From assembly GCA_035771165.1 (NCBI GenBank), contig JAWNZC010000112.1, positions 627,001-691,000 on the forward strand: DNA of 64,000 nt, read 5' to 3'. The position numbers and the translations under genes were made by a program. How positions within the stretch are numbered: the first letter of the stretch is position 1; every line of letters starts with the position of its first letter. Below the pieces are notes generated by a model, which was not told where the DNA came from, did not search any database, and saw nothing but the letters and a program-made list of their open reading frames with translations. This document shows, piece after piece, positions 25,549 to 38,286 of the stretch. The DNA is from Paragorgia papillata. Lineage: Eukaryota > Cnidaria > Anthozoa > Scleralcyonacea > Coralliidae.

Positions 25549-28500
25549 TGCTACATATGTTCATGTGTAAGGTAAACATAAAATATTGCAACGACAACAA
25601 TCTGGCTAGTGTCCTGATGTTTCATCTGAATGCACACAGATTGTCCATTGTATACAATAAAACTAAACTAATAAATTTGTTATCTCAGGGTGCCTACAGT
25701 ATGTTCATGTGTAAGGTAAACATATAATATTGCAATGGCAACAATCTGGCTTGAGTCCTGATGTTTCACCTGAATGCACACAGATTGTCCATTGTATACA
25801 ATAAAACTAATCTAATAAATTTGTTATGTCAGGGTGCCTACAGTATGTTCATGTGTAAGGTAAACATATAATATTGCAATTATGACAATCTGGCTCATGT
25901 CCTGATGTTTCGTCTGAATGCACACAGATTTTCCATTGTATACAATAAAACTAAACTAATAAATTTGTTATCACAGGGTGCCTACAGTATGTTCACGTGT
26001 AAGGTAAACATATTATATTATTGCAATGACAACAATCTGGCTCATGTCCTGATGTTTCGTGTGAATGCACACAGATAATTGTCCATTGTATACAATAAAA
26101 CTAATTAAACTAGTAAATTTGTTAACTCAGGGTGCCTACAGTATCTTCATGTGTAAGGTAAACATATTATATTGCAATGACAACAATCTGGGTCACGTCC
26201 TGATGTTTGCTCTGAATGCACACAGATTATCCACTGTATACAATACAACTAAACTAGTAAATTTGTTATCTCAGGTTGCCTACAGTATGTTCATGTGTAA
26301 GGTAAACATATTATATTATTGCAATGACAACAATCTGGCTCGTGTCCTGATGTTTCGTCTGAATGCACACAGATTTTCCATTCTATACAATAAAACTAAA
26401 CTAATAAATTTGTTATCTCAGGATAGCAACAGTATGTTCATGTGTAAGGTAAACATATAATATTGCAATGACAACAATCTGGCTCGTGTCCTGATGTTTC
26501 GTCTGAATGCACACAGATTTTCCATTGTATACAATAAAACTAAACTAATAAATTTGTTATCTCAGGATACCAACAGTATGTTCATGTGTAAGGTAAACAT
26601 ATAATATTGCAATGGCAACAATCTGGCTCGTGTCCTGATGTTTCACCTGAATGCACACAGATTGTCCATTGTATACAATAAAACTAAACTAATAAATTTG
26701 TTATCTCAGGGTGCCTACAGTATGTTCATGTGTAAGGTAAACATATAATATTGCAATTATGACAATCTGGCTCATGTCCTGATGTTTCGTCTGAATGCAC
26801 ACAGATTTTCCATTGTATACAATAAAACTAAACTAATAAATTTGTTATCACAGGGTGCCTACAGTATGTTCATGTGTAAGGTAAACATAAAATATTGCAG
26901 TGACAACAATCTGGCTTGTGTCCTGATGTTTCGTGTGAATGCACACAGATAATTGTCCATTGTATACAATAAAACTAATTAAACTAGTAAATTTGTTAAC
27001 TCAGGGTGCCTACAGTATCTTCATGTGTAAGGTAAACATATTATATTGCAATGACAACAATCTGGGTCACGTCCTGATGTTTGCTCTGAATGCACACAGA
27101 TTATCCACTGTATACAATACAACTAAACTAGTAAATTTGTTATCTCAGGTTGCCTACAGTATGTTCATGTGTAAGGTAAACATATTATATTATTGCAATG
27201 ACAACAATCTGGCTCGTGTCCTGATGTTTCGTCTGAATGCACACAGATTTTCCATTCTATACAATAAAACTAAACTAATAAATTTGTTATCTCAGGATAG
27301 CAACAGTATGTTCATGTGTAAGGTAAACATATAATATTGCAATGACAACAATCTGGCTCGTGTCCTGATGTTTCGTCTGAATGCACACAGATTTTCCATT
27401 GTATACAATAAAACTAAACTAATAAATTTGTTATCTCAGGATACCAACAGTATGTTCATGTGTAAGGTAAACATATAATATTGCAATGACAACAATCTGG
27501 CTCGTGTCCTGATGTTTCGTCTGAATGCACACAGATTTTCCATTGTATACAATAAAACTAAACTAATAAATTTGTTATCTCAGGGTGCCTACAGTATGTT
27601 CATGTGTAAGGTAAACATATAATATTTCAATGACAAGAATCTGGCTTGTGTCCTGATGTTTCGTCTGAATGCACACACAGTGTCCATTGTATGCAATAAA
27701 ACTAAACTAATAAATTTGTTATCTCGGTGTGCCTACAGTATGTTCATGTGTAAGGTAAACATAAAATATTGCAGTGACAACAATCTGGCTTGTGTCCTGA
27801 TGTTTCGTCTGAAATGCACACAGATTCTCCATTGTATACAATAAAACTAAACTAATAAATGTTTTATCTCAGGGTGCCTACAGTATGTTCATGTGTAAGG
27901 TAAACATAAAATATTTCAATGACAACAATCTGGCTCGTGTCCTGATGTTTTGTCTGAATGCACACAGATTTTCCATTGTATACAATAAAACTAAACTAAT
28001 AAATTTGTTATCTCAGGATACCAACAGTATGTTCATGTGTAAGGTAAACATATAATATGGGAATGACAACAATCTGGCTTGTGTCCTGATGTTTCGTCTG
28101 AATGCACACAGATTGTCCATTGTATACAATAAAACTAAACTAATAAATTTGTTATCTCAGGGTGCCTACAGTATGTTCATGTGTAAGGTAAACATATAAT
28201 ATTTCAATGACAACAATCTGGCTTGTGTCCTGATGTTTCGTCTGAATGCACAGAGTGTCCATTGTATGCAATAAAACTAAACTAATAAATTTGTTATCTC
28301 GGTGTGCCTACAGTATGTTCATGTGTAAGGTAAACATAAAATATTGCAGTGACAACAATCTGGCTTGTGTCCTGATGTTTCGTCTGAAATGCACACAGAT
28401 TCTCCATTGTATACAATAAAACTAAACTAATAAATGTTTTATCTCAGGGTGCCTACAGTATGTTCATGTGTAAGGTAAACATAAAATATTTCAATGACAA

Positions 28501-31500
28501 CAATCTGGCTCGTGTCCTGATGTTTTGTCTGAATGCACACAGATTTTCCATTGTATACAATAAAACTAAACTAATAAATTTGTTATCTCAGGATACCAAC
28601 AGTATGTTCATGTGTAAGGTAAACATATAATATGGGAATGACAACAATCTGGCTTGTGTCCTGATGTTTCGTCTGAATGCACACAGATTGTCCATTGTAT
28701 ACAATAAAACTAAACTAATAAATTTGTTATCTCAGGGTGCCTACAGTATGTTCATGTGTAAGGTAAACATATAATATTTCAATGACAACAATCTGGCTTG
28801 TGTCCTGATGTTTCGTCTGAATGCACAGAGTGTCCATTGTATGCAATAAAACTAAACTAATAAATTTCTTATCTCAGTGTGCCTACAGTATGTTCATGTG
28901 TAAGGTAAACATAAAATATTGCAGTGACAACAATCTGGCTCGTGTCCTGATGTTTCGTCTGAATGCACACAGATTGTCCATTGTATGCAATAAAACTAAA
29001 CTAATAAATTTGTTAACTGAGGGTGCCTACAGTATGTTCATGTGTAAGATAAACATAAAATATTGCAATGACAACAATCTGGCTCGTGTCCTGATGTTTC
29101 GTCTGAATGAACACAGATTTTCCATTGTCTACAATAAAACTAAACTAATAAATTTGTTATCTCAGGATACCAACAGTATGTTCATGTGTAAGGTAAACAT
29201 ATAACATGGGAATGACAACAATCTGGCTCGTGTCCTGATGTTTCATCTGAATGCAGACAGATTTTGCATTGTATACAATAAAACTAAACTAATAAATTTG
29301 TTATCTCAGGGTGCCTACAGTATGTTCATGTGTAAGGTAAACATATAATATTTCAATGACAACAATCTGGCTTGTGTCCTGATGTTTCATCTGAATGCAC
29401 AGAGTGTCCATTGTATGCAATAAAACTAAACTAATAAATTTCTTATCTCAGTGTGCCTACAGTATGTTCATGTGTAAGGTAAACATAAAATATTGCAGTG
29501 ACAACAATCTGGCTTGTGTCCTGATGTTTCGTCTGAAATGCACACAGATTCTCCATTGTATACAATAAAACTAAACTAATAAATGTTTTATCTAAGGTTG
29601 CCTACAGTATGTTAATTCATGTGTAAGGTAAACATATAATATTGCAATGACAACAATCTGGCTTGTGTCCTGATGTTTCGTCTGAAATGCACACAGATTG
29701 TCCATTGTATACAATAAAACTAAACTAATAAATTTGTTATCTCAGGGTGCCTACAGTATGTTCATGTGTAAGGTAAACATATTATATTATTGCAATGACA
29801 ACAATCTGGCTCGTGTCCTGATGTTTCGTCTGAATGCACCCAGATTTTCCATTCTATACAATAAAACTAAACTAATAAATTTGTTATCTCAGGATACCAA
29901 CAGTATGTTCATGTGTAAGGTAAACATATAATATTGCAATGACAACAATCTGGCTCGTGTCCTGATGTTTCGTCTGTATGCACACAGATTTTCCATTGTA
30001 TACAATAAAACTAAACTAATAAATTTGTTATCTCAGGGTGCCTACAGTATGTTCATGTGTAAGGTAAACATATAATATTTCAATGACAACAATCTGGCTT
30101 GTGTCCTGATGTTTCGTCTGAATGCACACACAGTGTCCATTGTATGCAATAAAACTAAACTAATAAATTTGTTATCTCGTTGTGCCTACAATATGTTCAT
30201 CTGTAAGGTAAACATAAAATATTGCAGTGACAACAATCTGGCTTGTGTCCTGATGTTTCGTCTGAAATGCACACAGATTCTCCATTGTATACAATAAAAA
30301 CTAAACTAATAAATGTTTTATCTCAGGGTGCCTACAGTATGTTCATGTGTAAGGTAAACATATAACATGGGAATGACAACAATCTGGCTCGTGTCCTGAT
30401 GTTTCATCTGAATGCACACAGATTGTCCATTGTATACAATAAAACTAAACTAGTAAATTTGTTATCTCAGGGTGCCTACAGTATGTTCACGTGTAAGGTA
30501 AACATATTATATTGCATGACAACAATCTGGCTCATGTCCTGATGTTTCGTCTGAATGCACACAGATTTTCCATTGTATACAATAAAACTAAACTAATAAA
30601 TTTGTTATCACAGGGTGCCTACAGTATGTTCACGTGTAAGGTAAACATAATATATTGCATGACAACAATCTGGCTCATGTCCTGATGTTTCGTGTGAATG
30701 CACACAGATAATTGTCCATTGTATACAATAAAACTAATTAAACTAGTAAAGTTGTTAACTCAGGGTGCCTACAGTATCTTCATGTGTAAGGTAAACATAT
30801 TATATTGCAATGACAACAATCTGGGTCACGTCCTGATGTTTGCTCTGAATGCACACAGATTATCCACTGTATACAATACAACTAAACTAGTAAATTTGTT
30901 ATCTCAGGTTGCCTACAGTATGTTCATGTGTAAGGTAAACATATTATATTATTGCAATGACAACAATCTGGCTCGTGTCCTGATGTTTCGTCTGAATGCA
31001 CACAGATTTTCCATTGTATACAATAAAACTAAACTAATAAATTTGTTATCTCAGGGTGCCTACAGTATGTTCATGTGTAAGGTAAACATATAATATTTCA
31101 ATGACAACAATCTGGCTTGTGTCCTGATGTTTCGTCTGAATGCACACACAGTGTCCATTGTATGCAATAAAACTAAACTAATAAATTTGTTATCTCGGTG
31201 TGCCTACAGTATGTTCATGTGTAAGGTAAACATAAAATATTGCAGTGACAACAATCTGGCTTGTGTCCTGATGTTTCGTCTGAAATGGACACAGATTCTC
31301 CATTGTATACAATAAAACTAAATTAATAAATGTTTTATCTCAGGGTGCCTACAGTATGTTCATGTCTAAGGTAAACATATAATATTGCAATGACAACAAT
31401 CTCGCTTGTGTCCTGATGTTTAGTCTGAAATGCACACAGATTGTCCATTGTATGCAATAAAACTAAACTAATAAATTTGTTATCTGAGGGTGCCTACAGT

Positions 31501-34171
31501 ATGTTCATGTGTAAGATAAATATAAAATATTGCAATGACAACAATCTGGCTCGTGTCCTGATGTTTCGTCTGAATGCACACAGATTTTCCATTGTCTACA
31601 ATAAAACTAAACTAATAAATTTGTTATCTCAGGATACCAACAGTATGTTCATGTGTAAGGTAGACATATAACATGGGAATGACAACAATCTGGCTTGTGT
31701 CCTGATGTTTCATCTGAATGCACACAGATTGTCCATTGTATACAATAAAACTAAACTAGTAAATTTGTTATTCTCAGGGTGCCTACAGTATGTTCACGTG
31801 TAAGGTAAACATATTATATTGCATGACAACAATCTGGCTCATGTCCTGATGTTTCGTCTGAATGCACACAGATTTTCCATTGTATACAATAAAACTAAAC
31901 TAATAAATTTGTTATCACAGGGTGCCTACAGTATGTTCACGTGTAAGGTAAACATATTATATTATTGCAATGACAACAATCTGGCTCATGTCCTGATGTT
32001 TCGTGTGAATGCACACAGATAATTGTCCATTGTATACAATAAAACTAATTAAACTAGTAAATTTGTTAACTCAGGGTGCCTACAGTATGTTCATGTGTAA
32101 GGTAAACATATTATATTATTGCAATGACAACAATCTGGCTCGTGTCCTGATGTTTCGTCTGAATGCACACAGATTTTCCATTGTATACAATAAAACTAAA
32201 CTAATAAATTTGTTATCTCAGGATACCAACGGTATGTTCATGTGTAAGGTAAACATATAATATTGCAATGACAACAATCTGGCTCGTGTCATGATGTTTC
32301 GTCTGAATGCACACAGATTTTCCATTGTATACAATAAAACTAAACTAATAAATTTGTTATCTCAGGGTGCCTACAGTATGTTCATGTGTAAGGTAAACAT
32401 ATAATATTTCAATGACAACAATCTGGCTTGTGTCCTGATGTTTCGTCTGAATGCACACACAGTGTCCATTGTATGCAATAAAACTAAACTAATAAATTTG
32501 TTATCTCGGTGTGCCTACAGTATGTTCATGTGTAAGGTAAACATAAAATATTGCAGTGACAACAATCTGGCTTGTGTCCTGATGTTTCGTCTGAAATGCA
32601 CACAGATTCTCCATTGTATACAATAAAACTAAACTAATAAATGTTTTATCTCAGGGTGCCTACAGTATGTTCATGTGTAAGGTAAACATATAATATTGCA
32701 ATGACAACAATCTGGCTTGTGTCCTGATGTTTAGTCTGAAATGCACACAGATTGTCCATTGTATGCAATAAAACTAAACTAATAAATTTGTTATCTGAGG
32801 GTGCCTACAGTATGTTCACGTGTAAGATAAATATAAAATATTGCAATGACAACAATCTGGCTTGTGTCCTGATGTTTCGTCTGAATGCACACAGATTTTC
32901 CATTGTCTACAATAAAACTAAACTAATAAATTTGTTATCTCAGGATACCAACAGTATGTTCATGTGTAAGGTAAACATATAACATGGGAATGACAACAAT
33001 CTGGCTCGTCTCCTGATGTTTCATCTGAATGCACACAGATTGTCCATTGTATACAATAAAACTAAACTAGTAAATTTGTTATCTCAGGGTGCCTACAGTA
33101 TGTTCATGTGTAAGGTAAACATATTATATTATTGCAATGACAACAATCTGGCTCGTGTCCTGATGTTTCGTCTGAATGCACACAGATTGTCCATTGTATG
33201 CAATAAAACTAAACTAATAAATTTGTTATTTGAGGGTGCCTACAGTATGTTCATGTGTAAGGTAAACATAAAATATTTCAATGACAACAATCTGGCTCGT
33301 GTCCTGATGTTTTGTCTGAATGCACATAGATTGTCCATTGTATACAATAAAACTAAACTAATAAATTTGTTATCTCAGGGTGCCTACAGTACGTATGTTC
33401 ATGTGTAAGGTAAAAAATATAATATTGCAATGACAACAATCTGGCTCGTGTCCTGATCTGAATGCACACAGATTGTCCATTGTATACAATAAAGCTAAAC
33501 TAATAAATTTGTTATCACAGGGTGCCTACAGTATGTTTACGTGTAAGGTAAACATATTATATTATTGCAATGACAACAATCTGGCTCATGTCCTGATGTT
33601 TCGTGTGAATGCACACAGATAATTGTCCATTGTATACAATAAAAGTAAACTAGTAAATTTGTTAACTCAGGGTGCCTACAGTATGTTCATGTGTACGGTA
33701 AACATATAATATTTCAATGACAACAATCTGGCTTGTGTCCTGATGTTTCGTCTGAAATGCACACAGATTCTCCATTGTATACAATAAAACTAAACTAATA
33801 AATGTTTTATCTGAGGATGCCTACAGTATGTTCATATGTAAGGTAAACATATAATATTGCAATGACAACAATCTGGCTTGTGTCCTGATGTTTCGTCTGA
33901 ATGCACACAGATTGTCCATTGTATACAATAAAACTAAACTAATAAATTTGTTATCTCAGGGTGCCTACAGTATGTTCATGTGTAAGGTAAACATATAATA
34001 TTGCAGTGACAACAATCTGGCTTGTGTCCTGATGTTTCGTCTGAAATGCACACAGATTGTCCATTGTATACAATAAAACTAAACTAATAAATTTGTTATC
34101 TCAGGGTGCCTACAGTATGTTCATGTGTAAGGTAAAAAATATAATATTGCAATGACAACAATCTGGCTCGT
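25549..34171 (+). repeat. Satellite array B, ~144-148-bp monomers, left part of the split array
   Basis: About 59 monomers of the same satellite as in array A, same orientation, more diverged among themselves. Insertions such as TTA in TATTATTGCAATG and variants such as TTTGCTCTGAATGCAC and GGATACCAACAG define subtypes. A six-monomer block recurs almost exactly at 874 bp (around 26065 and 26939) and again near 30698. The array stops at the left end of the large inserted element and resumes at 53701 in phase, so B and C were one array before insertion. Confidence 0.96.
34166..34171 (+). other. Target-site duplication, left copy (CTCGTG or TCGT)
   Basis: The satellite text CTGGCTCGTG stops here and the element starts with AGTAGTGTC. 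At the far end ...GACACTACT is followed by CTCGTGTCCTG. The uninterrupted satellite reads CTGGCTCGTGTCCTG, so a 6-bp CTCGTG duplication explains both edges (left copy 34167-34172 if the element starts at AG). A 4-bp TCGT duplication with a terminal G is the alternative reading. Confidence 0.75.
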
Positions 34172-34406
34172 GAGTAGTGTCAAAAGGCCGATCCTGGGAC
34201 ATAGTGTAATGGCCGCCAAAAACTGTTTCGAAAATTGTTCGCGACCCCCTCCTGGATTTTTTGGGTTGGGTTGACTTCCGGTTTGACATCCGATCCTGGG
34301 ACATGTTTGAAAAGCTTACCCACCCCCCTCCTAAAATTTGTTTGACGATCCTGGGACATGTTTGAAAATGGTTGCCAAGTTTTTGGGAATTTTTGGGTTT
34401 GGGGAT
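34172..34406 (+). repeat. Left outer terminal inverted repeat, 235 bp
   Basis: It matches the reverse complement of 53466-53700 along its whole length by eye. GATCCTGGGACA occurs three times (34190-34201, 34292-34303, 34347-34358), twice followed by TGTTTGAAAA. The repeat is G/C-richer than the core, with CCCCCTCCT-type tracts. Repeated subterminal words are typical binding sites for a transposase, integrase or terminal protein. Confidence 0.93.
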
Positions 34407-34658
34407 TGACAAGTTTTTGCTGCATAAACTGCCACAAAAAATTTGAAACAAACGCCCAACTACTAATTCATTTAAAAGACCATGAGAAAAGATTGAAATT
34501 AAATATGGCTCATTAAATACAAACACATTTTAAATTTTTAAACAGAAAAACTGTTTAAAACTTTTTTTAAATATTTTTACTACTTATTGGCTCTCCAATG
34601 ACCAATCGCAAGAGTTGATATTTTGTCATCTAGTATGATCCTTTTGTCGTCCTCAGAA
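34407..34658. other. Left-arm-specific segment, no gene
   Basis: These 250 bp have no counterpart in the right arm, where the same interval holds about 630 bp with two small genes. A palindrome TTTTTAAACAG...CTGTTTAAAA lies near 34537-34564. There is no convincing coding frame. It may be a replacement or a deletion scar that removed the two small genes from this arm. Confidence 0.6.
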
Positions 34659-34897
34659 TTCAAAATGGAGGATTTTCCAAAAAGGGTACCTAAAACTAGT
34701 AAAAAACAGCGGTTTCGAGTCCAAAACACCGTTTTTTTACTAGTTTCGAGACCCCCCAAAAACTAACCAAAACTCCATTTTTGGAAAGACCCCTATGGGG
34801 GTCTTGGTTTTTTTTGTAAATTTTTTAAAACCACTAAAATTACTAGTTTTAAATACCCTTTTAAAAAATTTTATTTCCATACAGTAATAAAGTAAAG
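34659..34897 (+). promoter_or_regulatory. Structured leader upstream of the arm gene; candidate origin
   Basis: This is the outer end of the inner inverted repeat (partner 52598-52836). It contains a hairpin AAGACCCC-TATG-GGGGTCTT (34786-34805) with a perfect 8-bp stem and 4-base loop. It also contains a larger near-palindrome in which ACTAGTAAAAAA (about 34697) pairs with TTTTTTACTAGT (about 34754). Such structures next to a rolling-circle-type initiator gene are typical nick or origin sites; that role is inference. A 33-codon frame starting at 34665 overlaps the hairpins and is not claimed as a gene. The AGTAATAAAGTAAAG run just before the ATG may be the promoter. Confidence 0.55.
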
Positions 34898-37800
34898 ATG
34901 CAAAGTTTAAAAGTTAACCCAAACCATACCAAGTTCTTGTCTACATTAAAGTTACAAGAACAGTTACAGAACGTCCAAAAATTACAAGACGACGCAAAAA
35001 ACAAACTCCACAAGGAGTTAACAACTGCAACAAAAACACACAAAAAAATACAAACAGAGAAAAAACAAAACAAAACTGTTCTGGACAAACAAGTACAAGA
35101 CTACAAAAACTCCAGAGAACAGTTTGCAAAATACAAAGAACAACAAACACACCAACCAAAGAATCCAGAGATACTGGAACTTTTAACAGGTGGCAGACAA
35201 CTTGTACAAACAACCAAACAACACTCCATTGCAACACGTAAAATACACTTCGCACTTACAAAAAAATTAAACACGGCATACACACTTCGTAACAAAACCA
35301 CCAAAAAACATTTAGCACAAAGTAAAAAATGCAACGCGACAAAACTCCAACTTGTTAAAGTCCAAAACAAGTTAGATTTTTTAACCAAACAACAGGAACT
35401 TTTAACAAAAAAACAACCAACAAAAACACTTCCGGATGTGGAACAGGACGACATGGTGTGGTACAATAACGTCCCAAAACAAAAAGTGGACATTTACAAA
35501 CCATTAACCAACACTTTTTTAACGGAACTGGCAAGTGCCAACTGTAAAAACAAATGTGGTTACGTTAATTACAGTACAGGCACTCCATTGTCCAAACTTG
35601 GTCTTGTACCAGTTACGGAAAGATTTTACGATGGTTTTTTAATGTATGTCCTGGCTGCCACAAAAGATATTAAAAACATTAAATATGCACATGTTGGTTC
35701 TGGTAACACTGCCATCCGAGAGTTACTTAAAAAGTTTAACTTGGAAGTTAGCAAAGTGGAGGCAAAAGGTATTGGAACCGTTGTAACGACCGACAAATCT
35801 TTTATGTCCACAACACACAAACCGGAGGAGTGCGTGCGACAAAAGTACATGGTAACTGTTTGTAACACGGACCCACTGGAAGTGCAAAAATTTCTGGAAT
35901 CTTCCAGATCGTATCGCATATCCCTTGGTTTGTTTTTACAAGATGTGGACATTACACAGGACTTTTCCGGTACCCTGGATATAGAGAAGTTTAAACACGA
36001 TCTCGTTGCAGTACATGGTTTCCGTGTACAAGGAGATGGTAACCAACCAACACAAGAGGAACTGGAACCATTTCGTAAAAGACTTACTGGTGTAAAAATA
36101 ACCACAGATTACGAACCAGAAAAAATAGGTGGTACACTTATGGACAACGAAACATCTGTTGGACGTAACTGTGCGACGTTTTTTACACATGGCGACCACC
36201 CATACAGAATTCGACACAAAACATATCTTAAAATGACACAAATGTTGGAGTCCAAATCCGTTAGGTCCACCGTTGGTAACCACTTACGAGAATGGGCTGT
36301 ACAGGAGGATACACGTTTGTCCAATGCACGACAACAGTGCCAAGAACGAGGTATTACAAGAATAGAGACGACACACTATTGCGACGACAATCCAAATTTT
36401 ACTTTAATGGATAACAGCATAGACGATGTCCTGGATCTTGTAACTCCAAACACCGTTTACGACACACCATTTTCGACGACATGGGCCAACTGGACAAACT
36501 GTATGCAACATAGTTTAGTCGTCCACGACGAGACCGCAGACGAGGCCTACGTTTGTTACGCGTACAACGAAGTTACAAACAAACTTAGTGGCGAACATTT
36601 CGGTAACAAAACGACGAACAAATTCTCGCGACGTCCCGCATGGATTTTAGCAAAGTTTACCATGGACCAAAGTTTACCCATAGACTACATTGCTTACACA
36701 ACGAAACAAGTGGAAGTGGAGTACACAAACAACAAAGGTAAACAATGTACAAAAACGGACACACACCTGGATACCATCGGTCGTTGCATCCTTCGAAAAA
36801 CAACAACTGGAGATGCAAGAACACAACTTACAAAAGATGGTTCTTTGTACGCGGACAAGTATGGTAAAGACACGGACCAAATGTTGTTGGATGCTGGTCT
36901 TGTGGAAACACCAAATTTTAAACCATACATACCAAACTCCAAAAGTAATAACAAAACCAAGTTAAAATGGAAACTACAGATGGAAGAGACTTTGGACCAC
37001 GAATCTGTAATAATTCCTGGCAAGTACGACAAAACTCGTCTGTTAAACAACGAAACACACGAAGTTAACAGGAGTGCATATGACGAAGTTTTACAAATAG
37101 CCAAAGCCAAAATACAAAGTAAGTTGGACGCGGAAAAAGCAAAACAACAACAGGAGTTACAAGAACAGAGATGTGCCATGTATTTAACCCGTGGACAGGC
37201 AAAGAAGATTAACGTGTTGGAAATAGGTGCGACTTACATTGTGGAAGGTTACAAATACATTAACACAAAGTTTGGTAAGTCCATGGTGGCATGTCTTACT
37301 AACGATGGGAAACAACAGCTTGTATTTTCCAACAAACTTTTACAAACATTTCTGGAAAAACACTTCCCAACATTTTCCACAATGGAAACCTTCTCCTACG
37401 ACAAGCCACAGTTAGTTGTTACAAGCAGACGTAAAAACCAGTACGGAAACTTAACAACATACTTAAAAATTACAACACTGGAAAACACAGACCCGAACAC
37501 AGACGACGACACAGACGACGACACGCCACCATTTGTAAAACAAGAAGACATTTACATACCATTGGAACAACAACAGGAAGAGAAAAACATCCAATGTTTA
37601 ACAAAATTAACACCAGGTACAGTACTAAGTGTGGAAGGTTACTACATCGCACAAAAGTACAAAAAAGATCGCATTGTAATTAAAACCAAAACCGGTTTTT
37701 ACAATGGTGGCATTTTTCTGTTACAACAAAAAGATAAGTTAAAATTTGGTAGCTGTGTACGTGTGGACAAACCAAAGTGCGTACCTGGTTCTGGTGCAAC

Positions 37801-38128
37801 AAAAAACATGGATTGTTACGTGTTCCAAACGGAAGAGTGGTACCACCGTGTAAATCCAAAAACTTTACAGAAACAACAAGCTGGATGTCCGGAAGTTGGG
37901 GACACTGGTGTATGGTACGATCTTGGTAACGGTGACGTTATCTACATGTTAGTTGGACAACCGGAGATCCGGAAAATGTCCAAAAAGTGTAACGCGTACA
38001 AACAACGAAATGTTAACAACACAAATGGGTACATACACGAAAAGGAACCAGAACCAAAACAACCATATGTGTGGAAACCAAGACAACGACTGTGTTACGA
38101 AACCGCGAAAAAGTATACAAAACCCTAA
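34898..38128 (+). CDS. Large arm protein: coiled coil, Rep_trans-like initiator domain, OB-fold-like modules (1076 aa)
   Basis: Residues 10-180 are Lys/Gln-rich and predicted coiled coil by composition. Residues about 230-500 carry a pattern seen in rolling-circle initiators of the Rep_trans type: DVDITQDFSG (349-358), a GDHPYRIRHKTYLKM block (432-446) with a possible Y-x-K, and RIETTHY (488-494). Residues about 773-845 (GATYIVEGYKYINTKFGKSM) and 905-975 (GTVLSVEGYYIAQKYKKD) look like two OB-fold-type ssDNA-binding modules, separated by a DDDTDDD acidic tract. There is no Walker A motif and no polymerase motif. It would act in DNA replication initiation; this is inference from weak similarity. 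It is intact here, while the right-arm copy is frameshifted. The start follows AATAAAGTAAAG. Confidence 0.6.
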   Translation: MQSLKVNPNHTKFLSTLKLQEQLQNVQKLQDDAKNKLHKELTTATKTHKKIQTEKKQNKTVLDKQVQDYKNSREQFAKYKEQQTHQPKNPEILELLTGGRQLVQTTKQHSIATRKIHFALTKKLNTAYTLRNKTTKKHLAQSKKCNATKLQLVKVQNKLDFLTKQQELLTKKQPTKTLPDVEQDDMVWYNNVPKQKVDIYKPLTNTFLTELASANCKNKCGYVNYSTGTPLSKLGLVPVTERFYDGFLMYVLAATKDIKNIKYAHVGSGNTAIRELLKKFNLEVSKVEAKGIGTVVTTDKSFMSTTHKPEECVRQKYMVTVCNTDPLEVQKFLESSRSYRISLGLFLQDVDITQDFSGTLDIEKFKHDLVAVHGFRVQGDGNQPTQEELEPFRKRLTGVKITTDYEPEKIGGTLMDNETSVGRNCATFFTHGDHPYRIRHKTYLKMTQMLESKSVRSTVGNHLREWAVQEDTRLSNARQQCQERGITRIETTHYCDDNPNFTLMDNSIDDVLDLVTPNTVYDTPFSTTWANWTNCMQHSLVVHDETADEAYVCYAYNEVTNKLSGEHFGNKTTNKFSRRPAWILAKFTMDQSLPIDYIAYTTKQVEVEYTNNKGKQCTKTDTHLDTIGRCILRKTTTGDARTQLTKDGSLYADKYGKDTDQMLLDAGLVETPNFKPYIPNSKSNNKTKLKWKLQMEETLDHESVIIPGKYDKTRLLNNETHEVNRSAYDEVLQIAKAKIQSKLDAEKAKQQQELQEQRCAMYLTRGQAKKINVLEIGATYIVEGYKYINTKFGKSMVACLTNDGKQQLVFSNKLLQTFLEKHFPTFSTMETFSYDKPQLVVTSRRKNQYGNLTTYLKITTLENTDPNTDDDTDDDTPPFVKQEDIYIPLEQQQEEKNIQCLTKLTPGTVLSVEGYYIAQKYKKDRIVIKTKTGFYNGGIFLLQQKDKLKFGSCVRVDKPKCVPGSGATKNMDCYVFQTEEWYHRVNPKTLQKQQAGCPEVGDTGVWYDLGNGDVIYMLVGQPEIRKMSKKCNAYKQRNVNNTNGYIHEKEPEPKQPYVWKPRQRLCYETAKKYTKP

Positions 38129-38160
38129 ATGTTAAAAAAAAATATAATTAAAAAAAATTT

Positions 38161-38195
38161 AAATTACAAAAAGCATTAATTGTCTTTTGTAATTT
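38161..38195. terminator. Hairpin at the 3' end of the large arm gene
   Basis: AAATTACAAAA (38161-38171) pairs perfectly with TTTTGTAATTT (38185-38195) around a 13-base loop, 33 bp after the stop codon. The same stem recurs at 47041-47074. Immediately downstream TTGTTAAC(A/G)TAACGAAA occurs twice (about 38195 and 38232), followed by an ACTACC...GGTAGT hairpin (about 38249-38275). Confidence 0.6.
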
Positions 38196-38286
38196 GTTAA
38201 CATAACGAAACTTTTTTTACAAAGAAACACTTGTTAACGTAACGAAAACTACCATGTCCCTTACACACGGTAGTATTCCAAAAAAA

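Noticed and set aside
25549..33408. Many open frames of 60-131 codons in the satellite
   Set aside because: They arise because the monomer length is a multiple of three; they have no start context, no end signal and the same repeated peptide.
34665..34766. 33-codon frame in the structured leader
   Set aside because: It overlaps the stem-loop structures and starts without the AATAAA motif; conservation in both arms is explained by the inverted repeat itself.
34898..38128. Helicase or DNA polymerase function for the large arm protein
   Set aside because: No Walker A/B or polymerase motifs were found in the 1076 residues.
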